DNA from: Closterium sp. NIES-65
Lineage: Eukaryota > Streptophyta > Zygnematophyceae > Desmidiales > Closteriaceae
DNA: 64,000 nt
Assembly (NCBI GenBank): GCA_948144175.1
Contig: CANXME010001994.1
Span: 434,001-498,000 of the forward strand
Reading direction: 5' to 3'
A model generated the notes under the pieces. That model had not been told where the DNA came from. It saw nothing but the letters and a program-made list of their open reading frames with translations, and did not search any database. Of the stretch, positions 42,943-51,802 are shown piece by piece; the first letter of the stretch is position 1; every line of letters begins with the position of its first letter. The position numbers were made by a program, and so were the translations under genes.

Positions 42943-45078
42943 TCAAGAAGTGAGCAAGTGAGGCAAGACACGCACAAGACCCACCTGCGTGCAGCAACGC
43001 TGATGATCACTAGGCGCAAGTGCCTTGGTGAAGACATCAGCAGTGTTGGCCTCAGAGGCCACGTACGCAAGTCGCAACTGTCCACGCTGCTGTAGCTCAC
43101 GAGCAAGAAAGTAGCGGAGAGCAATGTGCTTAGTCCTGTGCTCCAGTCGCTGCACTCGACACAAGGCCAGCATGGCCTTGTTGTCTACGTACAGGACTGG
43201 AGGAGAACGAGGCGGCTCTCCAAGGTCGGACAGCAGGTAGGTGAGCCAGCGAAGCTCCTGGGCAGCCATAGCCCCGGCGTAGATCTCAGCCTCACAACTG
43301 GAGCCGAGAACAGAAGACGAGCGGGTAGCCCGCCACGAAACAGAGCCGGAACCAAGGCTGAAGGTGTAACCCTGTGACGACCGCAGCGTAGCCTGGTCGC
43401 CGGCCCAAGAAGCGTCCGCGTGCCCAGTGAGGACCACTGGACTGCGCCCTCCAAGCACTAGCCCCATGCCCGACGTACTGCACAAGTAGCGCAACACCCT
43501 CTTCGCTGCAGCCATGTGCTCTGGTCGGTGTCTCCCAGGAGCAACATAGCGTGCGAGAATGCTAAGAGGGTATGCAAGGTCAGTTCGTGTGCAGGTCATC
43601 AGGTACATGAGGCAGCCAACAAGCTCTGCATACGGGCCGCTCGACTCTACGGACTCATCCGAAGGCAGAGCTGAGAGCGAGTGGCGAGTAGGCAGAGGAG
43701 TGGCCTGAGGCGCGGAGTACGTGAAGCCGAAGTGCTGAAGGACCTGCTGCACCATGTGTGACTGAGTCAGGGTAATGGTGCGGCGTGCTCTGTCCCGGGT
43801 GATCTGCAAGCCAAGGTAGCTGCGCAGTTCACCCAGGTCTGTGCACGTGTGTCTCTTCTGCAGCTCGGACTTCACGTAGGCGAGTCCAGCAGTGTCAGCT
43901 GTGGCAAAGACCAAGTCGTCGACGTACACGAGGATGTAGAACGGCGGCAGAGAGGTGTCGGTGCGCAGAAACAGCGACGGGTCGGCAGTAGAAGGAGCAA
44001 ACCCAAGTGCCGGCAGCGTAGTCCTCAGTGTGTCGTGCCACTCACGTGGCGCCTGGCGGAGACCGTAGACTGGACGCCGGAGACTCCACTGGGTACCAGG
44101 AGGGAAAGACCCAGTGAAGCCAGGTGGGCGACGCAGCCAGATCTCCTCGTGCAGGCTGCCCTGCAAGAAAGCAGTGCTGAAGTCGAGAGAGTGCAGCTCG
44201 TAGTCACGGTGAGCAGCAACGTGCAGCAGTACCCGAAGAGTGGTCATCTTCGGGGTGGGGGAGAAGGTCTGAAAGTAGTCAACTCCCTGCCGCTGACTGA
44301 AGCCACGAGCCACGTAACGCGCCTTGAAGACAGGCGGAGAACCCGGCGGCCGCTTCACCCTGAAGATCCACATGCCACTGACTATGTTCGCCCCAGGAGG
44401 GGGAACAGCGTCAACGTAGGTGCCTGTGGACTTCCAGGAAGCCATCTCTGCATCCATAGCTGCCTGCCACTGAGAGGAGTAGGGACCCTCTATCGCCTCC
44501 GCGTAAGAGCGCGGAGTCGGGATGTCTAGTGCATCCAGGTCTCCCTCAGGGGCTAGAAGTACAGACGCGAGATGAGGTGAAGCGGCGGCAAGACACTGGA
44601 ACTCCTCCTGCCTGTCCTCAAGTACGTCCGTGCCAAGGGCACACTCACCCCCGACGGACGGAGGACAGACAGACTCAGACTCAGCGACAAGACTAGCAGC
44701 GTAGTCTAGACGACAGCGCGCAGCAAAGTCGACGAGCTCAGTGACAAGGGCAGACGCAGCAGAAGACTCGAAAGAAGGGTCAGTGACGACAGTAGCAAGG
44801 AGACGCGTGACAGTAGGACTGGCAGCACGAAGAGAGTCCGACTCCGGGTCGGCAAGAGCAGGAAGAGAGGAAGCAGGAGGAGAAGGCAAAGGGGCACGCA
44901 GAGGAGCAGTGGACGGACGCAGAGACATCCGATGCGTGCCAGGGACAGGAGGAGGACGCTGACGCGAACCGCGACCACTAGTGCGCGCAGTACGAACAGG
45001 CGACGCAGGACGAGACGCAGGCTCACGACGCTCAGTAAGACCTCCAGTCGGACCAGCGTAGGGAGAAGGAGCAGGCAA
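42943..45078 (-). CDS. Copia-3 reverse transcriptase-RNase H
   Basis: 711 residues, intact. RT: WIFRVKRPPGSPPVFKARYV, ARGFSQRQGVDYFQTFSPT, YELHSLDFSTAFLQGSLHEE, VYGLRQAPREW, and the catalytic YILVYVDDLVFA. Linker: SLSALPSDESVESSGPYAEL, LVGCLMYLMTCTRTDLAYPL. RNase H: VLTGHADASWAGD, SSCEAEIYAGAMAAQELRWL, LYVDNKAMLALC and EANTADVFTKALAP. It shares one ancestral polyprotein frame with the integrase, now offset by the linker deletion. It copies element RNA in cytoplasmic particles (family knowledge). Confidence 0.92.
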   Translation of the reverse strand: MPAPSPYAGPTGGLTERREPASRPASPVRTARTSGRGSRQRPPPVPGTHRMSLRPSTAPLRAPLPSPPASSLPALADPESDSLRAASPTVTRLLATVVTDPSFESSAASALVTELVDFAARCRLDYAASLVAESESVCPPSVGGECALGTDVLEDRQEEFQCLAAASPHLASVLLAPEGDLDALDIPTPRSYAEAIEGPYSSQWQAAMDAEMASWKSTGTYVDAVPPPGANIVSGMWIFRVKRPPGSPPVFKARYVARGFSQRQGVDYFQTFSPTPKMTTLRVLLHVAAHRDYELHSLDFSTAFLQGSLHEEIWLRRPPGFTGSFPPGTQWSLRRPVYGLRQAPREWHDTLRTTLPALGFAPSTADPSLFLRTDTSLPPFYILVYVDDLVFATADTAGLAYVKSELQKRHTCTDLGELRSYLGLQITRDRARRTITLTQSHMVQQVLQHFGFTYSAPQATPLPTRHSLSALPSDESVESSGPYAELVGCLMYLMTCTRTDLAYPLSILARYVAPGRHRPEHMAAAKRVLRYLCSTSGMGLVLGGRSPVVLTGHADASWAGDQATLRSSQGYTFSLGSGSVSWRATRSSSVLGSSCEAEIYAGAMAAQELRWLTYLLSDLGEPPRSPPVLYVDNKAMLALCRVQRLEHRTKHIALRYFLARELQQRGQLRLAYVASEANTADVFTKALAPSDHQRCCTQVGLVRVLPHLLTS

Positions 45079-45122
45079 AGGGGAGGCAGGCTGTAGCTGT
45101 GACTGGACAGGCTGAGGACCCT

Positions 45123-46652
45123 CTAAGGGAGGAGAAGGAGGACCAGGAGAAGGTGTAAGACCAACAACCTGCTGCAGGAGCGGAACGAAGTACGGTCGGG
45201 GCCGCGCGGCGACTCCAGAAACAGCAGGGACAGCACCAGTACCCCCAGCAGGAGTACCCGCTCCAGTAGCACCTCCAGCAGCACCTCCAGTAGCTCCAGA
45301 ACCCCCAGCAGCACCTTCTGTGGGGAGAGTGGCTCTCGGCGAGACGAAGCACCTCCAGGCGGAGAACCTCCAGGCGAAGAACCTCCAGGCTCAGCACCCT
45401 CAGGCAAAGCACCTCCAGGCGGAGCACCCCCAGGCTCAGCACCCCCAGGCCCAGCACCCCCACGCTCAGTACCACCAGGCTCAGCACCCCCAGGCTCAGC
45501 ACCCCCAGGCTCAGCACCCCTAGACTCCGCACCCCCAGGCTCAGCACCCCCAGGCGTAGCACCTCCAGTCCCAGCACCCCTAGGCTCAGCTCCCGCAGCA
45601 GCACCAGAGTCACCAGTGACCTCGACAGGCTCGACCGCGTCTACCTGGGACACACCTGAAGGGGCAGGACCCTGAGGGGGGAGGGGGTCTACCGGGGGGG
45701 GACCTGGTACCAAGAAGAGCGGGGGCGGGGGGAGGGACGGAGTGCGGTAGGGGAAGAGGCGGTAGTAGGGTACCGACTCGTCGAACGTGACGTCCTGGGA
45801 GGACAGAACACGTCGAGAGGTGGGGTGGTAGAACTGCCACCCAGGGGCATCGGGGGGGAACCCCAGGAAGACGCAGGGAGCAGCGCGAGGGGACAGCTTG
45901 TCCGCAGACAAGTCGCGGACAAACGCCCGAGATCCCCAGACCCGGAACGCCGACGCATCGCCAACCTTCCCCGTCCACAGCAAGGCTGGGGAGGTCTCCG
46001 GCCTGGAGACCCTGGGGTGGAGGTTGATCTGATGCGCCGCGTACCTGTCCGCAAACGGCCACAGAAAATGGGGGGCAGCCGCATGCATCATAGACGTACG
46101 AGCGACGTCCATGACCATGCCAATGCGGCGCTCTGCAATCCCATTTTGCTGCGGTGAGTCCGAAAGCGTGAAGGTCTGGCGGATGCCTCGCGCACGACAG
46201 TAGGCATGCAGAAGGCCAGAGGAGAACTCTCCGCCTCTGTCCGAGTGCAGACGTAACACAGGAAAGTCCGAGCCAAAGCTCTGCCTGAGCTGGAGACGAG
46301 CTGCGCGGATCCAGTCGATCAGCACCTCAGTGACATCACCCTTGCTGCGCAAGGGGAAGACTGTGGTGTAACGCGAGTAGTCGTCAACCACCAACAGGAA
46401 GTAGCGCTCGTGACCGAGTCCACGGACGCGGGCAGGGCCCCACACGTCCATGTGAAGCGTCTGCAACGGAGCCTCTGTCGGAGGAAACTGGGAGGAGTGA
46501 GGGGCAGCACGCTGGCGCCCCTCGACACAGGGGACACAGGCAGGGCCAGGGCCCTGAGGAAGGGGAGGGAGGGACCGGGGGAGACCAGACACAAGAAGAC
46601 GGGAGGCCATGCCTCTGAGCCGAAGCAGAGAGGGGTGGCCAAGGCGGTGGTG
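45123..46652 (-). CDS. Copia-3 integrase, in frame after the TAG
   Basis: Begins HHRLGHPSLLRLRG. The zinc site HH-CC is completed by CVPCVEGRQ. The DDE core is intact: LQTLHMDVWGPARVRG, VLRLHSDRGGEFSSGL and SPQQNGIAERRIGMVMDVAR. The GKY-like tail is AFRVWGSRAFVRD and CVFLGFPPDAPGWQFYHP. A Pro/Gly/Glu-rich linker (GGAEPGGAEP) follows. The linker frame is lost near 45310, where about 37 bases present in Copia-4 after CCACAG are missing. An internal ATG at 46610 exists but is unlikely to be the start. Confidence 0.88.
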   Translation of the reverse strand, partial: HHRLGHPSLLRLRGMASRLLVSGLPRSLPPLPQGPGPACVPCVEGRQRAAPHSSQFPPTEAPLQTLHMDVWGPARVRGLGHERYFLLVVDDYSRYTTVFPLRSKGDVTEVLIDWIRAARLQLRQSFGSDFPVLRLHSDRGGEFSSGLLHAYCRARGIRQTFTLSDSPQQNGIAERRIGMVMDVARTSMMHAAAPHFLWPFADRYAAHQINLHPRVSRPETSPALLWTGKVGDASAFRVWGSRAFVRDLSADKLSPRAAPCVFLGFPPDAPGWQFYHPTSRRVLSSQDVTFDESVPYYRLFPYRTPSLPPPPLFLVPGPPPVDPLPPQGPAPSGVSQVDAVEPVEVTGDSGAAAGAEPRGAGTGGATPGGAEPGGAESRGAEPGGAEPGGAEPGGTERGGAGPGGAEPGGAPPGGALPEGAEPGGSSPGGSPPGGASSRREPLSPQKVLLGVLELLEVLLEVLLERVLLLGVLVLSLLFLESPRGPDRTSFRSCSRLLVLHLLLVLLLLP

Positions 46653-48650
46653 CTAGAGGAGGGTCTCGTGAGACAGACGGCGACACGAACAGGGGGCAGA
46701 CTCAGGACCAGACCTGGACGCAGCAGCAAACACCTGACCAGACGAAGGGACCCTACCAGACTCAGCACCTGGAGGAGAAGCAGTGGTCAGTGTGTACAGG
46801 CTCGACCCTGGCTGACGTGTCAACCTAGCCAGGTGGCGACCTGTGCTAGCCTCTGTGCAGTGTGTCCCCCGCTGACGAGCAGGAGTGAACTGGTGGACAC
46901 CCGCATCCTGTAGGTCAGCACCACTCACAAGGTTCGTAGAGAACGAGGGGAGGTAGAGACCAGACAGGGTGCCAGAGGGAGCCGCCGGACACGGGAGGAC
47001 TGTGGAGAAACGAGACAGGACAGGAACCCCAGAGGGGTGAGCCAGGGACGCCCGACTAAGCGGCGTGAGAGTGGTGCGGTCCCGAAAGAAGGAGCGAGAC
47101 GCCCCAGAGTCAAGGGTGAAGGTGTGAGAGGCCGAAGCCGACACAGTACCTGAGAGTGCAGACTCACTAGTACCTGAGAGCACAGACGCACTGGCACCTA
47201 GAGCAGCAGCCTCACTGGCACCTAACGCAGCAGAACCAATGCCCGGGTCGGGCGGGAAACACCGGTAACAGTCACCCTCATCACTAACAGTCACAGCATA
47301 CATGGCAGCAAGGATAGCATCAAAGTCAAGATCAAAGATAGCTACACCAGCCCTAGACAGCTCTCCCCAGCGGGGGATCTCAGAGGCCTCCGGAAACTGC
47401 TGGCGCCAAGTGTCGGTCAGGCGGGCAAAGTAGCGGCGGGCGGTGTGGGTGCCCCCACACTGCTCACCCGCGTGGTCGTCGGTGCGAAGGACGTAGGTGC
47501 GGGGACCAAACGCCCCACCACGCTGACGCTGCAAGTACCACTCACGGAGCTGCTGAGGGGCGGGGACGTCGCGAGAGCGCTGCTGCTGCTGCTGCTGCTG
47601 CTGGCGCTGACCACCCCCAGTGCTGCTCCGCTGGGACGAGCCACTCCGACCACCTCCACCACCGCCACCCCCGCCTCCGCCGCCACCGCCGCCACCGCCA
47701 CCCTCGCCCCCTCCGCTCCCACCGCCACCTCCACCGCCACCTCCGCCTCCACTGCCGCCACTAGTACCTCCACCCCCGCCCCCACCTCCACCGCCACCCC
47801 CACTCCCCCCGCCGCCCCCACCTCCTCCGCCACCGCCCCCGCTAGCTCCAACCGCTCCCTTGCCCCCCTTGCCCTTGCCAGAGCGGCGCCTACCGCTGGG
47901 GGCAGACGCCGCACCGACCGACTCTAGACCAACGAGGTCGGCCGAAGCAGCAGAGGCGACAGAGGGTAACAGGGGGGAAGGAGAACACCCCTCAAGGATG
48001 GGGGTGCGGGGGTCACCACGAGAGGCCCCTACAGCGACTATGCTCTTCTCGGCCGCTAGCAGGGACTTCTCGAGGAGGTCGACAGTGAGGGTGGTGGGAC
48101 AGACAGAGAGAAACTGGTCCCTAACAGCACGAAGGGACTCAGGGAGACGGGTGACTAGAAAGTAGAGGGTGATGTACATGGGAGGGGGGTTTTCGGCGCA
48201 GAAGGCAGCAGGAAGCGCAGCTCGGTAGCGAGTGTCACTAGCGCGAAGGTGGGTAAAGAGGTCAGCGACTGTAGGAAAGGCAGCAAGGTCAGGGAAGAGG
48301 TAAGGTAGCATGAGGCGGCTCAGTGTAGCAGTGGAAGGGGAGGAGTAGCGCGCAACTACAGCGTCGTACAAGGCCTGAGCGGTCTTGCACTGACTAAAGT
48401 GTGCACGCTCAGAGGAAGGGAGGTGGCGACGCACAGCAAGACGTGCAGCAGCATCGCGTGTGGCCCACTTGGAGCGAACAGTGGGGTCAGCATCAGCAGG
48501 AGGGGCAGGGACAGCGCTAGAGGCAAAGTCAAAGAGAGAGATGTCATCTACTGAATCGCACTGCAAGTACAGCTGCAGGTCCTTGACCCAGACCGCAAAG
48601 TCAATGGCGCGACCCTCAGCGTCAAAGGCCAGGACACTAGGGGTGGCCAT
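46653..48650 (-). CDS. Copia-3 gag-protease, ends at TAG
   Basis: 665 residues from ATG at 48650; the open frame upstream is leader repeat. The gag capsid part starts MATPSVLAFDAEGRAIDFAV, with RLMLPYLFPDLAAFPTVADL and LTVDLLEKSLLAAEKSIVAV. A poly-Gly tract of about 75 residues follows, then PQQLREWYLQRQRGG. The zinc-binding site of its relatives (C-x13-C-x3-H-x4-C) is degraded here: the first Cys is Arg and the last is Tyr. The protease FTLDSGASRSFFRDRTTLTP has an intact active site. The frame stops at TAG 46653-46655 in LSHETLL-stop-HHRLGH; the integrase continues in the same frame. Confidence 0.88.
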   Translation of the reverse strand: MATPSVLAFDAEGRAIDFAVWVKDLQLYLQCDSVDDISLFDFASSAVPAPPADADPTVRSKWATRDAAARLAVRRHLPSSERAHFSQCKTAQALYDAVVARYSSPSTATLSRLMLPYLFPDLAAFPTVADLFTHLRASDTRYRAALPAAFCAENPPPMYITLYFLVTRLPESLRAVRDQFLSVCPTTLTVDLLEKSLLAAEKSIVAVGASRGDPRTPILEGCSPSPLLPSVASAASADLVGLESVGAASAPSGRRRSGKGKGGKGAVGASGGGGGGGGGGGGSGGGGGGGGGGGGTSGGSGGGGGGGGGGGSGGGEGGGGGGGGGGGGGGGGGGRSGSSQRSSTGGGQRQQQQQQQQRSRDVPAPQQLREWYLQRQRGGAFGPRTYVLRTDDHAGEQCGGTHTARRYFARLTDTWRQQFPEASEIPRWGELSRAGVAIFDLDFDAILAAMYAVTVSDEGDCYRCFPPDPGIGSAALGASEAAALGASASVLSGTSESALSGTVSASASHTFTLDSGASRSFFRDRTTLTPLSRASLAHPSGVPVLSRFSTVLPCPAAPSGTLSGLYLPSFSTNLVSGADLQDAGVHQFTPARQRGTHCTEASTGRHLARLTRQPGSSLYTLTTASPPGAESGRVPSSGQVFAAASRSGPESAPCSCRRLSHETLL

Positions 48651-48759
48651 GATAGCAGCCGACAGTCTCACCAGAGAGGAAGGGTCGAGCAGCTCAGTAG
48701 GACAGCAACACGGCAGCTCAGCAACTCCGCCGGCCCAGGAGTAGCAGCAGCCCCACAGG

Positions 48760-49620
48760 ACCCGGCGCTCGGCACCGTAGGCGGCTCGGGCGGCTCGGGC
48801 GGCTCGGGCGGCTCGGGTGGCTCGGGCGGTCAGCGGCACGGGCGACTCGGGCGGCTCTGCTGCTCGGGCGGCGCGCGCGGCTCGGGTGACGCGGGTGACA
48901 CGGGCGGCGCGGGCGTCGTGACGGGCTGCTCACGGGCGGCTCACGGGCGGCTCACGGGCGGCTGTACGGGCAGCTGCACGAGCGGCACTGGCGGCTCACG
49001 GGCGGCACGACGGGCGGCTGCACGGGCGGCTGAACGGGCGGTTGCACGGGCGGCTGCACGGGCGGCTGTACGGGCGGCCGCACGGGCGGCTGCACGGGCG
49101 ACTCACGGGCGTCCGAGGGTGGCTGCACGGGCGGCACGTCGGGCGGCTGAGGGCGGCTGACGGGCGGCGCACTTGCAGCTCACGGGTGGCTGTACGGGCG
49201 GCGCGTCGAGCAGCCGCGGGCGGCAGACGGGCGGCAGACGGGTGGTGAACGTGCAGTGCACGTGCAGCTCACGGGCAGCCGAGGGCGGCGCACGGGCGGC
49301 GCGTCGGGCGGCGCACTGACGGCTCACGGGCGGCTGACGGGCGGCCCACGGGCGGCTCACGGGCGGCTCGTCGGGCGGCTAAGGGCGACGCGCGGACGGC
49401 GCGTGGGCTGCCTGGGGCCTAGCGAGCGGCGCGCGGGCTGATTAGGGCGGCGCGCGGGCCGCTTAGGGTGGCGCGCGGGCTGCCAAGGGCGGCGCGCGAG
49501 CTGCAAAGGGCGGCGCGCGGGCTGCACAGGGCCTGGACGGGCGGCGCGCTAGCGTCTAGGGCGGCGCGCTGGCAGCGTGAGGCCTGAACGGGCAGCGCGC
49601 GGGCGGCTAAAGGCCGGTCG
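48760..49620 (-). repeat. GC-rich leader minisatellite of Copia-3
   Basis: Units of about 10-20 bp based on cgggcggctcacgggcggct, then a second zone of ggcggcgcgcgggctgc units. It occupies the same leader position as the unlike arrays of Copia-2, Copia-4 and Copia-5. Confidence 0.85.
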
Positions 49621-49724
49621 ACAGAGTAAGAGAGATCCCGGAGTGCGCTCCGGACAGAAAAAAAAAGTTCGAAGTAGTGGTGGGCCCTAAGCACAGTTCC
49701 CACAGGGGAACCTGCTCGATACCA

Positions 49725-49856
49725 TGAGAAGAAGTGAACGAGAATGAATGAACTATGAATGAAGTGAGTACAAATATGAAACCCTAATTGGGTTGTACCC
49801 CCTATGGGATACCCCACTATAGCCTACACAATAGCATAAGCTATAATGTTCTGACA
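49725..49856 (-). repeat. Copia-3 5' LTR
   Basis: On the minus strand it begins TGTCAGAACATTATAGC and ends TTCTTCTCA. Confidence 0.93.
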
Positions 49857-50131
49857 TTTTCCTCTCCCACTTCAGTCGTGCGTCACCCGTTGCAGGTCGC
49901 TCCTCCGAGCCATCAAAAATCGTGTGCCTCTGCCCATTGTTCAAATCGGAAGCTCCACGTCCAATGGTCGCTCCCATCAAACTTTGGCGCACTCTCCAGC
50001 TTCCCTTCACCTGAGTCGTGATCCATTTGTGGTACAAACACTGAAGATTGACGTTGAGGTGGTGGCGGAGGCAACGACGGCGGCGGTGAAGACGATGCGG
50101 GCAGAATCACCCCTCTTGGTTTTTGGAGCAT
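49857..50131 (-). pseudogene. Copia-A gag N-terminal fragment
   Basis: Minus-strand coding of LESAPKFDGSDHWTWSFRFE, the typical copia gag start, then after a frameshift GDARLKWERK, which continues into the 42598 fragment. The stretch 50132-50750 up to the primer-binding site is untranslated leader in which I see nothing else. Confidence 0.8.
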
Positions 50132-50762
50132 AACTCCGCGCTCGAACCTCCGAATAATGAGCCGTTTAGTTCTAATGAATCATCGCTCCGAGCCCGTTCC
50201 AATGGGGTATCGCGCTCCGGGATCCCACGTCCGAGTTGTCCGCTTAAACTCGTCGAACTTGGCCGATTTTTTGTCAACGAAGACTCGACCGTTTCTCCTG
50301 ATTTTTGGCTTGTTGAATGCACCCTGGCCTCCTCTTTCGGCGTCTACACTCCAATTTTTTTTCCGCGCTTTAAATCTTCCCCGATTTGCGATTTTCCAAT
50401 TCGTCCGCCGACTGTATTTCGCGAAGTGCGTCCGATCCGCTCGTCGATTGGTAACAGCCCTGGGGCGATTGTTGTAGATTGTGTCAAGGCCTTTCCAACG
50501 GTATGCTGCACGTCTTGATCGGCCAGAGTTGACTGAGCGCCTCCGTGAATGGATGTCGCTCTTCTCGTCCTCCTGAACGGATCCACACGATTTCCAGCAG
50601 TTTTCTTCTCTCCTCCTCCCCTCCCACGTCCAGTGTCCGCCACGGTGTAGCAGCCCTTCGGGAGGGATGGAAGCTATTTAGCTTCCATCAAAGTGTTATG
50701 ATCGAATTTCTTGAGTAGCTCCTACTCCAACAGATTGCTAGGCCTTCCTAGCTCTGATATCA

Positions 50763-51060
50763 TATTAGAATGGACTAAGCTACTAACGGAAGCTTTAGTA
50801 GTCTTAGAACCTCCTCCTAAAGCCTAGGAATCTTAGGAGCCCACTTGGGCATAAACCATGCTAGAACCAAAAAGTGATTTCAAAGAAATGAGGTTCCAAC
50901 AAGAGAGAACCCTAACCTATATGGTTTGGGAGGTGGTCCACTCTAAAGACTGTACACCACAAGTTCTCCCAACCCAACCAATGTATTCTACACTACTACA
51001 GTGTAGATCTGCCATTACATATGTTTATTGGAGCAACCCGAATTAACCTTAATTCCAACA
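50763..51060 (-). repeat. Copia-A 5' LTR
   Basis: 298 bp. On the minus strand it begins TGTTGGAATTAAGG and ends in TTCTAATA just before the primer-binding site. It matches the split left LTR over its whole length. Confidence 0.85.
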
Positions 51061-51468
51061 TCGCTCGCCCTCGAGTGAGTCAAACAATGTAGGAACGGTT
51101 CTAGTCTTGTTGCAAAAAGGAGAAAACTTATCGTATTAATCAGGATTTCATGGTAGAATTATTGATGCGCTTATAATAAGTCAAGGTTTTACAGGGGGTG
51201 CGCTTATAATCGAGGATCAGCCATAAGCGCATTGCTCCAGATAACATAGGCATGCACTTATATCCGGGGTGATACGGTAGTTACAATATCATAATTTTTA
51301 AGCACACGATGTGTTTTCAAAATTACGTATTTCGAAAGCGCAGCTGCTTGTAACGCATGTTTTGGAGTCGTCGAAACGCCCTAAATGCTCTTCTCCAATT
51401 ACAAATCGTGGGTTGGAGCTCATTTCCCTCCACCCACGTCTCTCGTTTTTCCAACGGCTCATACAACT

Positions 51469-51592
51469 TTAGAAAAGTGAAACGAGAATGATGTGCACTA
51501 AGGAATGGAATGTGGTACAAATATGCAACCCTAGAATTGTGTACCCCATATAGGCTACCCCACTACAGCCTACACAACATTATGATTTGACA
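51469..51592 (-). repeat. Copia-4 3' LTR
   Basis: On the minus strand it starts TGTCAAATCATAATG and is followed by CACTTTTC toward its end. It matches 59827-59950. Confidence 0.9.
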
Positions 51593-51802
51593 CACCCCCA
51601 TAAGTAAGTGGGGGAGAACAAGGGGTCACAAGACCAGTCAAGCAAAGCAAAGCAAAGCTCAGGGTGGATCACAAAGTCACCACACATTCCGAGCACAAGT
51701 TCAAGGCCACAATGGCCAGTTCACATGTAGGAGAACATATATATATAAAAGGCTAAACAAGCAAGAGCAGGAGTATATATATATGTGACAGTACAAGCAA
51801 GG

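Larger units (their letters stand above)
42599..49856 (-). mobile_element. Copia-3, youngest Ty1/copia element
   Basis: LTRs 42599-42730 and 49725-49856 (132 bp) are identical as far as I can compare. TSD TTTTC is at 42594-42598 and 49857-49861. The primer-binding region at 49707-49724 reads TGGTATCGAGCAGGTTCC on the minus strand. The polypurine tract is at about 42731-42743. It inserted in Copia-A gag, 189 bp from Copia-2. The LTR is related to that of Copia-2. Confidence 0.95.

Noticed and set aside
49724-49860. Solo LTR
   Set aside because: It pairs with the identical LTR at 42599-42730 and shares the TSD TTTTC, so it belongs to full Copia-3.
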